Source: an uncultured Bacteroides sp.
GTDB taxonomy: Bacteria > Bacteroidota > Bacteroidia > Bacteroidales > UBA932
Reading direction: 5' to 3'
Assembly: GCA_945874355.1 (NCBI GenBank)
Contig: CAMCGB010000015.1
Coordinates: forward strand, 1-35,457
DNA length: 35,457 bases
Of the stretch, positions 1-8,100 are shown piece after piece; the stretch's first letter is position 1; every line of letters starts with the position of its first letter. Under the pieces are notes generated by a model, which saw only the letters and a program-made list of their open reading frames with translations, ran no database searches and was not told the DNA's origin. The position numbers and the translations under genes are program-made.

Positions 1-111
1 CTAATTTTTAAGGATTTATGACTTTTTAGTACAAAATGCGGCAAAAGTCAGAATGCTTGCACTGGCAGTGCTTGAAGACGAGTAGGTTGATTGACCGGTA
101 ATTAAAAACTT

Positions 112-143
112 CCCGGCTGCTGCAATGGTGGCCGGGATTTTTG
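112..143 (+). terminator. Rho-independent terminator, possibly bidirectional
   Basis: CCCGGC (112-117) pairs with GCCGGG (131-136) around a 13-base loop, followed by ATTTTTGT on the plus strand. Read from the minus strand the same stem is followed by AAGTTTTTAATT, so it could also end the AbiE transcript, whose last gene stops at 181. On the plus strand it would terminate a gene lying mostly left of the window. The only candidate is a short open frame ending with TAG at 83-85, which has an in-frame stop at 2-4 and is too short to call. Confidence 0.7.
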
Positions 144-146
144 TGT

Positions 147-154
147 TATATTTG
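147..154 (+). promoter_or_regulatory. Orphan Bacteroidetes -7 element (TATATTTG)
   Basis: TATATTTG matches the Bacteroidetes -7 consensus TAnnTTTG exactly and lies directly after the terminator at 112-143, as expected for the start of a new plus-strand unit. What follows is instead the antisense 3' end of the AbiEii gene. The only frame behind it is a 25-codon ORF from the ATG at 183, entirely antisense to AbiEii. Either it makes an antisense RNA against the toxin transcript or its gene was displaced when the AbiE cassette arrived. Confidence 0.45.
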
Positions 155-180
155 CGTTGAAACTAATAACGTGATTTCAA

Positions 181-1095
181 TTATGGCAAACAAGGCGTTT
201 GGCAGATCTTCTCCAATTTGTCTGCTTCTTCCTGCAACTTGGAAGGATTGTGAGCCTTAAGATTCTCAAGGTTCTGCAGTTTCCATCTGACAGACGGGTA
301 GTTCTGGAAATATGCAAACTCGAATTTATCCCAGTCCGGCTCCGCACGTTCAAAGCTGAGCAGGAACGCTTTATCATCGGGCGTCAGGATAGCATTTACG
401 TCCTTGATGAGTTTTGTCCTGGTCTCTTCAAACTCCCCGTACGTAAAAGGAATGTCTGTCATTCCGTCAAACTGATTCACGAGTGCATCCCTCTGGTCGA
501 TGAGGTTCGGCGCAAGCATCTCATGTATTGGTCTGTCACTGCTCAGAAGACAGAACAGGAGTCCTTCTCTCGTTTCTTCAAAAGGAAACTCCATATACTT
601 CACGTCAAACATATCTCTTGGATGCTGGCGTGACAGGGCGGCTGCAATCTTGCCGCCATAAAGCAAAGTCATCGGGACAATATCGGTCTCGCAATACAGG
701 CCGAACTCCTCCTGTGCTTTGTCGCAGACCGGCATTCTTACCACATCTCCACCAATGATTCCCCTTTTTGCCTGATTCACCTCAATCTTGATCTGGTATC
801 CCTGGTATTCGCAAAGCAGTTTGCAGATATCCGGCTTCGCAACGATGTGCATCCCTCGGAATGCCTTACGCGCTTTGGTCGCAATGGAATCAAGATGCGC
901 GTTGATGCTTTTCAGGCTGGTTGCCCTGTCTTCGAGAGGGATATACGTCAAATCTATGTCCACCGAATATCGAGGCAGGTCCCGGACGAAGAGATTGATT
1001 GCCGAACCGCCGTGAACGGCGAACACACCTTCATCTGTAACAAGGGGGATTATCCTCAAGAGGATTTCAACTTTGCGTGCGTATTCCTTATTCAT
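181..1095 (-). CDS. AbiEii-type nucleotidyltransferase toxin
   Basis: Predicted 304-residue toxin of a type IV AbiE toxin-antitoxin/abortive-infection system. Family members are pol-beta-like nucleotidyltransferases, and characterised relatives modify tRNA or use GTP to arrest growth. The fold signature is visible near the N terminus: HGGSAINLF followed by SVDIDLTY, matching the G-S ... DxD metal-binding pattern. The AbiEii-typical KIAAALSRQHPRDMFDV segment sits mid-protein. The ATG at 1095 (MNKEY) is preferred over one at 1104: it overlaps the end of the antitoxin gene by 8 bases (ATGAATAA), a normal translational coupling. The gene lies in an AT-richer segment than the 3.8-35 kb region and beside broken genes, consistent with horizontal transfer. 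The target is not readable from sequence. Confidence 0.85.
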   Translation of the reverse strand: MNKEYARKVEILLRIIPLVTDEGVFAVHGGSAINLFVRDLPRYSVDIDLTYIPLEDRATSLKSINAHLDSIATKARKAFRGMHIVAKPDICKLLCEYQGYQIKIEVNQAKRGIIGGDVVRMPVCDKAQEEFGLYCETDIVPMTLLYGGKIAAALSRQHPRDMFDVKYMEFPFEETREGLLFCLLSSDRPIHEMLAPNLIDQRDALVNQFDGMTDIPFTYGEFEETRTKLIKDVNAILTPDDKAFLLSFERAEPDWDKFEFAYFQNYPSVRWKLQNLENLKAHNPSKLQEEADKLEKICQTPCLP

Positions 1096-1846
1096 AGTCT
1101 GCAAGTTCTGCTGGAATTGTTATCTGGTATTTACTTATGTATCTGCCGTTTTCGGCAAACAAGTGCTTCCCTGTACCGAGGTTTATCTTTGAAAGGTCAA
1201 GAGCCTTGAACCATTGATGGCCTGCTTTCTCCGCCATATAGAGGAATAGGCGCTTCACCTTTACGGATGAGCAGCACTCAAGAAGTTTCTGCACAAGTTT
1301 CGGACGGAGTGTTGTGAGCATTTCCATCACATAGTACAGGTCGAGCAGGGCGAACTGGGACGGAGCCAGATGCAGGCACTCCATAAATGCCATTTCCGGC
1401 CCGGATATCAGCAGCTGGTGTCCTTGATAGTCGAGAGTCTCCAACCCTTGCTCACAGGCAAATATGGAGGTCGTGAAAGACTTTACAGTCATATCCCACT
1501 CCAGATCCGTCATCCAGGATGGAAGCCTCTGCTCCCTTGAAGTGAACAGATAAGCCTGAGGCTTGCCGATTGCCACGAAATGCGAATAACCCCGCAGATC
1601 AAGTGCAGATGTCGCCCCGACGTGGCAGGATTTCTTCAGTTGGGCATTGTATGAGGCAACGGCTGCATATAATGTCGGCGAGCTGCCTTCCAGTTTATAT
1701 ACACCTTGCGCTACTCTCTCCAGCCAGCCGCTCCGCACATACAATGACTGTTCCTTCCTGTCTATGCCATTATCGGCAAGCCAGGACGAGAAATACAGGG
1801 AATTCTGTGGCGTTGAACTCAGTATTTGTTTTATTTTGGTGGCCAT
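1088..1846 (-). CDS. AbiEi-type antitoxin / transcriptional regulator
   Basis: A 252-residue protein directly upstream of AbiEii, matching the AbiEi antitoxin organisation: an N-terminal winged-helix-like DNA-binding segment (roughly residues 1-60, with LADNGIDRKEQSLYVRSGWL and VAQGVYKL) and a larger C-terminal domain. AbiEi proteins neutralise AbiEii without direct protein contact and repress their own promoter. The ATG at 1846 is chosen over an upstream ATG at 1876 because a good -7 element (1864-1871) lies between them. Its last codons overlap the start of AbiEii by 8 bases, so the antitoxin is translated first. Confidence 0.8.
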   Translation of the reverse strand: MATKIKQILSSTPQNSLYFSSWLADNGIDRKEQSLYVRSGWLERVAQGVYKLEGSSPTLYAAVASYNAQLKKSCHVGATSALDLRGYSHFVAIGKPQAYLFTSREQRLPSWMTDLEWDMTVKSFTTSIFACEQGLETLDYQGHQLLISGPEMAFMECLHLAPSQFALLDLYYVMEMLTTLRPKLVQKLLECCSSVKVKRLFLYMAEKAGHQWFKALDLSKINLGTGKHLFAENGRYISKYQITIPAELADYE

Positions 1847-1863
1847 AGCGGTAAAAACTACCG

Positions 1864-1871
1864 CAAATATA
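1864..1871 (-). promoter_or_regulatory. Promoter -7 element of the abiEi-abiEii operon
   Basis: TATATTTG on the minus strand, a perfect TAnnTTTG match, 17 bases upstream of the AbiEi ATG, predicting a very short leader. A TTTG further upstream (about 1884-1887) is closer than the usual -33 spacing. AbiEi proteins autoregulate through inverted repeats overlapping such promoters; no clear repeat is seen directly on this element. Confidence 0.65.
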
Positions 1872-1942
1872 AACAAAAATTAACAAACTGAAGATAAGTC
1901 TGTATAAATTGCAGTAGGAGGATAAACCTGATGACATCATTC

Positions 1943-1967
1943 AAACCGCTACAAATTGTAACGGTTT
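1943..1967. promoter_or_regulatory. Near-perfect 25-bp palindrome, candidate operator
   Basis: AAACCG-c-TACAA / A / TTGTA-a-CGGTTT: two 12-base arms around a single central A, matching at 11 of 12 positions. It lies about 15 bases upstream of a plus-strand -7 element (1982-1989) and about 70 bases upstream of the AbiE -7 element, so a dimeric regulator could act on either promoter. No T-tract follows, so a terminator is less likely. A recombinase site is the main alternative. Confidence 0.5.
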
Positions 1968-1981
1968 CAAAATCCTTTTTG

Positions 1982-1989
1982 TACCTTTG
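1982..1989 (+). promoter_or_regulatory. Bacteroidetes -7 element (TACCTTTG) without an obvious gene
   Basis: TACCTTTG fits TAnnTTTG exactly. A TTG at 1956-1958 is 23 bases upstream, the same spacing as for the phosphopantetheinyl transferase promoter at 26864. Transcription would run rightward through two hairpins (1999-2012, 2030-2060) and then antisense to the truncated glycosyltransferase. Confidence 0.5.
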
Positions 1990-1995
1990 CCCCTT

Positions 1996-2067
1996 GAGGT
2001 CTGATGCCAGACTTCATTTGTTAACACCTGGGCGGTTCCCTCTTCGTGAGAGAATCGCCCTTTATTT
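1996..2067 (+). ncRNA. Candidate small structured RNA or attenuated leader
   Basis: Starting just after the -7 element at 1982, the sequence holds a perfect small hairpin (GTCTG-ATGC-CAGAC, 1999-2012). A long stem follows (2030-2042 with 2048-2060, 12 of 13 positions paired including one G-U, five-base loop TTCGT), then TTTATTT. Promoter, structured body and terminator-like end within about 75 bases fit either a small RNA or a leader whose gene has been lost. An in-frame stretch from a GTG at 2046 to a TAA at 2193-2195 (49 codons) looks somewhat protein-like but matches nothing I recognise. Coding and RNA readings cannot be separated by eye. Confidence 0.35.
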
Positions 2068-2114
2068 ATGGAAATCTCCCCGAAGACCTCCGTGCAGCTA
2101 TCGGCATCAAAAAT

Positions 2115-2165
2115 TTTGTCCCCGGGATGCCGCCTTTCAAATTAGGGGGACAAACGGGGGACAAA
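2115..2165. repeat. GGGGACAAA repeat cluster at a rearrangement breakpoint
   Basis: Two direct copies of GGGGGACAAA (2145-2154 and 2156-2165) repeat with an 11-bp period. An inverted TTTGTCCCC lies at 2115-2123, able to pair with the first direct copy. The cluster sits where the glycosyltransferase fragment ends: the last residues of that frame (CPPFVPLI) are encoded by the repeats rather than by family sequence. Iterated short sites in mixed orientation at a breakpoint resemble recombinase arm or core sites. Confidence 0.5.
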
Positions 2166-2538
2166 AATGAAATACAAAAAAGGTTATTTGTTTAATATAC
2201 AATAAGTTATTAAGTTCATCTAAATCCTGCATCGGGAAGGCACGATGAGGCCAATATTTCAGTAAAGGAAGGCGTTTCACCTTAACATTGTCCATCACAT
2301 ATTCTTTTTCCCCGGCCTTATATGTCCGTACCGTTAAACCCGATATCGAAGATAGCCAGTTCTTGAACGGGGATGCACCCCACATTACAATTTTGGGGAA
2401 ATTTGAAGGATAGTGTATGACCCTTACATCATATCCCATTTTTATCCATTCCCTTGCAAAATAGTGAACTACAGCAGTGTTCTCTTTCTCAAGGTCGGGA
2501 GCTGTATAAAGATTGGTTAAAACAAGAATACTTTTCAT
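2137..2538 (-). pseudogene. Truncated GT4 glycosyltransferase (N-terminal part only)
   Basis: 133 codons that begin like a GT4/GT-B glycosyltransferase: beta-strand plus loop MKSILVLTNLYTAP, acceptor-side residues, then KVKRLPLLKYWPHRAFP. Family members are about 350-400 residues. Here similarity stops near residue 110 and the frame runs through low-complexity codons into the GGGGACAAA repeats. The donor-sugar-binding C-terminal half is missing, so the product cannot be an active GT-B enzyme. Its ATG overlaps the stop of the preceding gene by ATGA, showing the two were an operon, presumably for capsule or LPS sugar assembly. Confidence 0.75.
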
Positions 2539-3720
2539 TCTGCTATCCTCCTCATTATTGCATCCAATTCACGCTTTGCTGTAATATTCCAATCAAATTC
2601 AGGCTTCAAAGCTTGTTCAATGTGAGCTGCGGCCTGAAGGTAAGCTACAACCTTATCGGCAAACTTGTTTACAAATTGAGGGTCATTGAGGTCAACGCAG
2701 TTATCCTCACCTATTGCCTCCGGAATTCCACCGGCAAGCGATCCGACTACGTTGCAGCCGCAAGCCAAAGCCTCAATAATACTCAAAGGAAGTCCTTCAT
2801 TTTTGCTCGGGAGAATGAGCACATCAGATGCATTCAGAAAATCAGGCATCGCTTCCGGTTCCTGATTTCCCCACAACCGCACAGGCAGGTCTTTTACCAT
2901 CCTCTTAACTTTGCTGAAATACTTGCCTCCACCTATCATCCAACATTCCACATCCTCCAATTTGTTTACAATCGACCTGAATATCAATGGAATTGTGAGA
3001 ATATTCTTGACGGCAAAAAAGTTCCCTGCAAAAACTACCACTTTCTTGCCCTCTACATTATATTTCTTTCTCAGCCTGGAGCGTTCTTTATCAGGATATC
3101 TTCTGAATCTTGTGTTGCAGCCGTTATACAGCACCTGCTTGTTCCCTTTGGTTGTAATCCGTCCAGAGGTATTCAGAAGGGCTTTGCTGACAAAGAAATT
3201 GATGTCCGCATCTTCAATAATTGCTTTTGCAGTATTGAATGCTGACGGATAGTTGAACGGTCTAGAATGAATATCGGATCCGTGCCAGGTTACGGAATAT
3301 CCCGTATCTTTCTTTTGCAATCATTGACAATTCTCCGCACTCACTAGAATGGGCAATGATGAAGTCGTAGCCGTTTAGGTTTCTTACAAGCTTCCGATTG
3401 TGAAGTTTCTTAAAATACCCACCCCCACCTTTCAGTGTGACATTCATCACATAATCAAACAGAGAGAATCTGCACCAATCAACTTCTATCCGAACCCCTT
3501 CAATCTCCAATTCATTTGGCCGTGCATATTTCCGGGTATGACAAAGTAACCTGACTATCCAAGGTCTGTAAGTGGAAAGAAGGAGCATATCCACTTCATA
3601 ATCACAGATTTCTTTAAGCTGTTTTGTCCTGTCCAGAACAGCGTTAAAAAGCCCCCTGCGTTCATATATATTGCCTGTTGCAAGTACAAGTATTCTTTTT
3701 CCCATTTTCAATAAAGACAT
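2535..3720 (-). pseudogene. Frameshifted GT4 family glycosyltransferase
   Basis: Two overlapping frames together make one GT4 glycosyltransferase. The 5' frame (3720 down to 3262) has the N-terminal Rossmann domain (MGKRILVLATGNIYERRG...) and ends IIAHSSECGELSMIAKERYG, then random residues. The 3' frame resumes in family sequence at YSVTWHGSDIHSRP and carries the donor-binding domain (VVVFAGNFFAVKN, LPSKNEGLPLSIIEALACGCNVV). The shift needed is +1/-2 at about 3303-3312. The 3' frame has a TGA just before its only possible start, a TTG at 3318-3320, so it is not a natural separate gene. A sequencing error could give the same picture. The downstream neighbour is also broken, which favours real decay. 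Confidence 0.8.
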
Positions 3721-3747
3721 TCAGCCCAAGGGGCCCTGCAAATTTAG

Positions 3748-3755
3748 CAAAGATA
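3748..3755 (-). promoter_or_regulatory. Promoter -7 element of the glycosyltransferase unit
   Basis: TATCTTTG on the minus strand, a perfect TAnnTTTG, 27 bases upstream of the ATG at 3720. It suggests that the remaining two broken glycosyltransferase genes form a unit starting here. Confidence 0.55.
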
Positions 3756-3800
3756 TTAAAAATCAGAGGAATTGGAGAATATTCCGCAACTTTTGGCTTT

Positions 3801-3853
3801 GGGCAAACAAAAGAGGCTGACTGAAGTTCCTTCTACCGGACATTCAGTCAGCC
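3801..3853 (-). terminator. Rho-independent terminator after the MDR dehydrogenase gene
   Basis: On the minus strand GGCTGACTGAA (3853-3843) pairs perfectly over 11 bases with TTCAGTCAGCC (3825-3815), followed by TCTTTTGTTTG. It starts 21 bases after the stop of the dehydrogenase gene at 3875 and isolates the S41-dehydrogenase unit from the AT-rich left segment. Confidence 0.85.
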
Positions 3854-3874
3854 ACCTTTATATAGTACTAACGA

Positions 3875-5149
3875 CTACAGATTCTCGCTGTGGGAGAGCA
3901 GATAGTTCTCCGCCTCCACGCTCCAGAGTCCCTGGTGAGCCTTGCAGATGCGGTCCAGCTCAGCGTAAACAGGGTTCGTCTCACCCTTCTTGCCGAAATC
4001 GGCAATAGCGGTCAGAGGCATATCGATGTGGGTGTAGATAAGCTTCTTTCCGCCCGGAACAGAAGGCAGGTTGAGGGTTGTCTCGATGACAGCGTTCAGA
4101 CCTCCGATGTGGGTCACCAGACCTGCAGGGTCCATACCCTTGCCCATCAGATGCAGAGCCTCTTTCATATCATCGGTATTGCCGCCGCTCGTGCCAACTA
4201 CGTGAGTAGAAGCATAGTGGACATTGTAGAAATTGAAGGGAGCCTTGAAGTCGGACCTTCCGGGACCTGAGAAGAAGTTCAGGCAGCCGTCGAAGCCGAG
4301 GATGGCATCGGCCTGCTCAACAACGGCAGGAACAGGAGCCATAACCACAACCTCGTCGTAGCCGTCGCCTCCGGTAAGCTCGCGCAGAGTCTCCACAGGA
4401 TTCTCCACTGCGCCGGTGTTCACATACCTGAGGTCAATTCCCCTTGAGGCGGCGAACTCCTTGGTATAGAGCATTGCGGCGCGGTTCAGACGGGTCTGGT
4501 CGATATCGGTCACCACGAACAGTGAAGGATGCCTGTCCTCGCGGTGCAGCACATAATTGATGCAGGCCAGTCCCATAGGTCCTACACCTGCCAGGAGAGC
4601 CATCTTGCCTCCGTCCTTAATCTCCATAGAGTGCACATAAGAGCCCGGAGTGGTGTGATAGCAGGCGTGCATTGCGCCGATAACGCAGCTCAGGGGCTCG
4701 CTAAGGCTTGCGGGGTAGAATCCCTCTCCCTTGTAGGGCAGCAGGCAGCCCTGCTCCATAACCTCGGCGGGGATAACTACATAAGTGGCATCGCCTCCGA
4801 TGTACTTGTAGGAATAGCCGGGAGCTGAAAGCACTCCTACAGGGCCTCCCTCGTAGGTGAGAGCGGGCTGGATGGAGAACTTGTCGCCGGGCTTGAACTC
4901 AGATTGCCACTTCTTTCCCACCTCCACAATCTCTCCTGCGAACTCGTGACCTATGATTACAGGATTCTCAGCCACGTCGTCGGGCACTCTCTTGTGCTCG
5001 TTTCCCTGATGCGCGGCCTTGTATGAGGACATACAGATGCTGTCGCTCACAACTTTTGCCAGGATTTCGTCTTCCTTGATCTGCGGCAGTTCAAACTCCT
5101 CGAGTCTGAGGTCATCTTTGCCGTAAAGTCTTACTGCTTTAGTTAACAT
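3875..5149 (-). CDS. Zinc-binding MDR dehydrogenase, L-sorbose-1-phosphate-reductase-like
   Basis: 424-residue medium-chain dehydrogenase/reductase. The catalytic zinc region is present: Cys39 in SICMSSYK and His68-Glu69 in IIGHEFAGEI. The nucleotide-binding turn ALLAGVGPMGL and a following VVTDID acidic end suggest NAD(H). The four-cysteine structural-zinc lobe of classical alcohol dehydrogenases is absent. The CMSSYKAA...HKRVP...NP.IIGHEF pattern and the QPALTY segment resemble the L-sorbose-1-phosphate reductase branch, so a ketose/polyol-phosphate substrate is likely but not proven. It begins 25 bases after the S41 peptidase gene, with no promoter seen in the gap, and is followed by a strong terminator. 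A functional link to the aldolase/SDR gene at 8569 (sorbitol-6-phosphate-dehydrogenase-like C terminus) is inference. Confidence 0.75.
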   Translation of the reverse strand: MLTKAVRLYGKDDLRLEEFELPQIKEDEILAKVVSDSICMSSYKAAHQGNEHKRVPDDVAENPVIIGHEFAGEIVEVGKKWQSEFKPGDKFSIQPALTYEGGPVGVLSAPGYSYKYIGGDATYVVIPAEVMEQGCLLPYKGEGFYPASLSEPLSCVIGAMHACYHTTPGSYVHSMEIKDGGKMALLAGVGPMGLACINYVLHREDRHPSLFVVTDIDQTRLNRAAMLYTKEFAASRGIDLRYVNTGAVENPVETLRELTGGDGYDEVVVMAPVPAVVEQADAILGFDGCLNFFSGPGRSDFKAPFNFYNVHYASTHVVGTSGGNTDDMKEALHLMGKGMDPAGLVTHIGGLNAVIETTLNLPSVPGGKKLIYTHIDMPLTAIADFGKKGETNPVYAELDRICKAHQGLWSVEAENYLLSHSENL

Positions 5150-5174
5150 TGGTATTTGCTTTTATTGTTGATTA

Positions 5175-8100
5175 TTAGTTCTTTACAGGGGCGGCGGGAG
5201 TCCCGGGGAGTGCCTTGTAGCTCTTCATCTCCTCCTTGAGCACTTCCACTGCTTTCTCCAGCTGTGCGTCCTTTCCGAGCCAATCCTCGAAGGGATTGAT
5301 ATCCACATCTATATCGGGATCCACTCCGTGACCTTCGATAATCCATTCGCCCTCAGTCGAGTACGAAGTGAAGAACGGAGTTCTCATATCCTGCCCGTCC
5401 ACAAAGCTCTTGGAGCCGGAGATGCCTACAATACCTCCCCACGAGCGCTTTCCTATCAGCTTGCCGAGGCCCAGCTGACGGAAGCCGTACGGGAAGAGGT
5501 CGCCGTCCGAAGAGGAGTACTTGTCTATCAGGCAGACCTTCGGACCGTAGAACGCTTCGTTGGGAACGGTCTGGTTTATGCCGTTGCGGTGCATATTCAT
5601 ACGGTAAACTTCCCTCTGGAGCCTTTCCAGAATCATAGGCGACACATTGCCGCCACCGTTCATACGGTCGTCGATGATAAGGGCCTTCTTATCCAGCTGG
5701 GTGTAGAAGAGCTTCGTGAACATATCCAGTCCTTCAGTGCTCATATCGGGGATATGGATATAGCCTATCTCGCCTCCGGAGAGCTTGTCCACCTTCTCGA
5801 TATTGGTCTGAACCCATTCATAATAAGCCAGATTCGACTCGTCCTCTATGGGTTTCACATACACAGTGCGCTTGTTCTTGCCGTTCGCGTTCTCTGCAAT
5901 CACAAGGCTTACGGTCTTGCCTGCCTTGCCAACCAGAGCCTGCAGGGGGTCCTTGAGCTCGGAGCTGGGAGTGCCGTTCACCTCAAGCAGATACTCTCCC
6001 ACCTTGGCCTCTACTCCCGGCTCAGTCAGAGGAGAACGCAGGCTTTCGTCCCAGTTGGCGCCCCTCCAGATCTTCTCGATTCTGAAGGCTCCGCTCTTGC
6101 TGTCCTTGCTGAACTGTGCGCCGAGGAGACCAGTCTTGATGCGGGGTATCTCGGGGCTTTCGCCGGAAGTGATGTAGGCGTGGCCCACATTCAGCTCACC
6201 CAGCATCTCTCCTATCAGGTAGGTAAGGTCGTCGCGATGCTTTACGTAAGGCAGCATCTCGGCATATTTGTCGTGCACGTGGTTCCAGTCGGCTCCGTGC
6301 ATATTTTCGACATAGAAATTGTCCCTGGTGATTCTCCAGCTCTCGTCGAAAATCTGAGCCCACTCAGCCTCGTGGTCAATAATCATATCCATTTCCTGGA
6401 CAGGAACGCTTCCGCTCTTAGGGGCGGCAGAACCGAACGAAGCGACCTTATATCCGCCGCCTTCGGTCCTTACGAGAGCCTTCTTGTGGTCAGGGGTGAA
6501 GGCAACAGGAGTTGCTGCAGGACTGTCGGAGACTTTCAGAGTCTTGAGGTCCAGCACTTTAAGTCCGTTCTGGCCTCCTCTTGCTCCGGCTGCGGGGCGG
6601 GCTGCAGAGAAGGAGTTGAAGTAGAGCTTGTCGCCGTCAGCGAGTACCAGACGATAGCTGCCTGCTTCCAGAGGAAGGGCGCTGATTCTTTGCTGCAGTC
6701 CGTCCAGGTCCACCTTGACGCTGACAGCTTCTTTCCTGCTTTCAGGAGCTTTGCCCTTGGCGTTCTTGTCCGAAGGCTTCGCTTCGCTTGCTGCTGCCTT
6801 TACCGCTTCGGCCTTCGGGCTATATTCGTCCGAATTGAGTTTCAGAGGGTTAGGGGTGTCTTTCGAGAGCGGAAGCACGAACACAAGGCTGCTCACGTTG
6901 TAGGCTGCGTTCCATTCCACTGCCGAGTACTGGCTGCGGAACTCTCTGGCGGAAGTGAAGAAGAGGTACTTGCCGTCGGTCGAGAAGAGGGGTGAGTAGC
7001 TGTCGTACCAGCGGTCGGTGACCTGATAGCTCTTGCGCGCCTGAATGTCAAACAGGAACACTGCTGAAACGTTGTTGCCCAGCGAAGTGGAATATGCTGC
7101 CCATTTCCCGTCCGGGCTGAGCTGGAATGAGCGTATGCCGCTGGTGTTGTTGACAAGTATCCTGTCGAGCTTGCCGCTCTCCACGTCCAGCTCATAGATG
7201 TCCCTTTTCTCGGTTCCGAAGTACAGCTTGCTTCCGTCGGGGCTGAACTGAAGTCCCTGGGGATATCCGTTGGGGAAAGAGGTGCGCGCTGCAGATGAGC
7301 GCATATCTGAAGAGGGCGCGGTATAAATCTGATACTCTCCGCCAAGGTCCGAAATCCAGGCGACAGTCTTGCCGTCGGGGCTCCATACTGCCTCCCTTTC
7401 GTGCGATTGGGGAGAAAGTGAAATATTGTAAACGGGTCCGTTCTCAGCGGGGAGGGAGAAAATCTCGCCCCTTGCTACGCACAGAACCCTGCTGCCGTCG
7501 GGAGAAAGACTGAAACTCTCGGGACGCAGATTGCCGCTGCGGTACTCGCTGCGGGAGTAGATATTGTCGTCGGCAAGGGTGATGTCCACCTTCTCGGCCC
7601 TGCGGCTGCCCACATCGTAGCGGTAGATGTATCCTCCGTTTTCGAAAACTATGTAATTCTTTGAGTATGAGGGGAATTTGCAGTCATATTCGCTGAAGTC
7701 AGTAAGCTTCTCGGTCTGCTTTGTGCGGGTGTTGTAAACAAACAGGTTCATAGTCCTGTCGCGGTCCGAGAGATAGTAGATTTCATCCCCTATCCACATA
7801 GGGAATATGTCCTGCGCGTCGTTGTCGGTAATCTTCTCGAGCTTGGTAGTGCCTACGGTGTTGACCCAGATGTCGTCAGCCTGGCCTCCGCGATAGTACT
7901 TCCAGGTTCTGAACTCCCTGAACATCCTGTTGAGGGCGAGCTTCTTCCCGTCGGGGGAGTAGGAGCAGAAACCTCCTTCGGTGGTGGGTATGAACTCCGG
8001 GGTGCCTCCGTCCTTGTCCACAAGGCAGAGTCGGCCGCGGAGCCCGCTGAAACAGTACTGCTTGCTGCGGTAAATGACCTTTTTTCCGTCCGGAGTCCAG

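Noticed and set aside
1..85. C-terminal end of a plus-strand gene entering from the left (frame ending LAVLEDE at 83-85)
   Set aside because: The same frame has a stop at 2-4 and no good start; 26 codons without recognisable similarity are too little to call.
3262..3320. Programmed ribosomal frameshift joining the two glycosyltransferase frames
   Set aside because: The shift needed is +1/-2, not -1; there is no classic slippery heptamer and several bases seem lost compared with family sequence. Decay or sequence error is simpler.
5328..6995. 555-codon open frame on the plus strand inside the S41 peptidase gene
   Set aside because: Antisense to a clear tricorn-like peptidase with all motifs; its composition (repeated Val-His-Leu-Ala runs) is that of a GC-rich shadow frame and it has no promoter or known motif.
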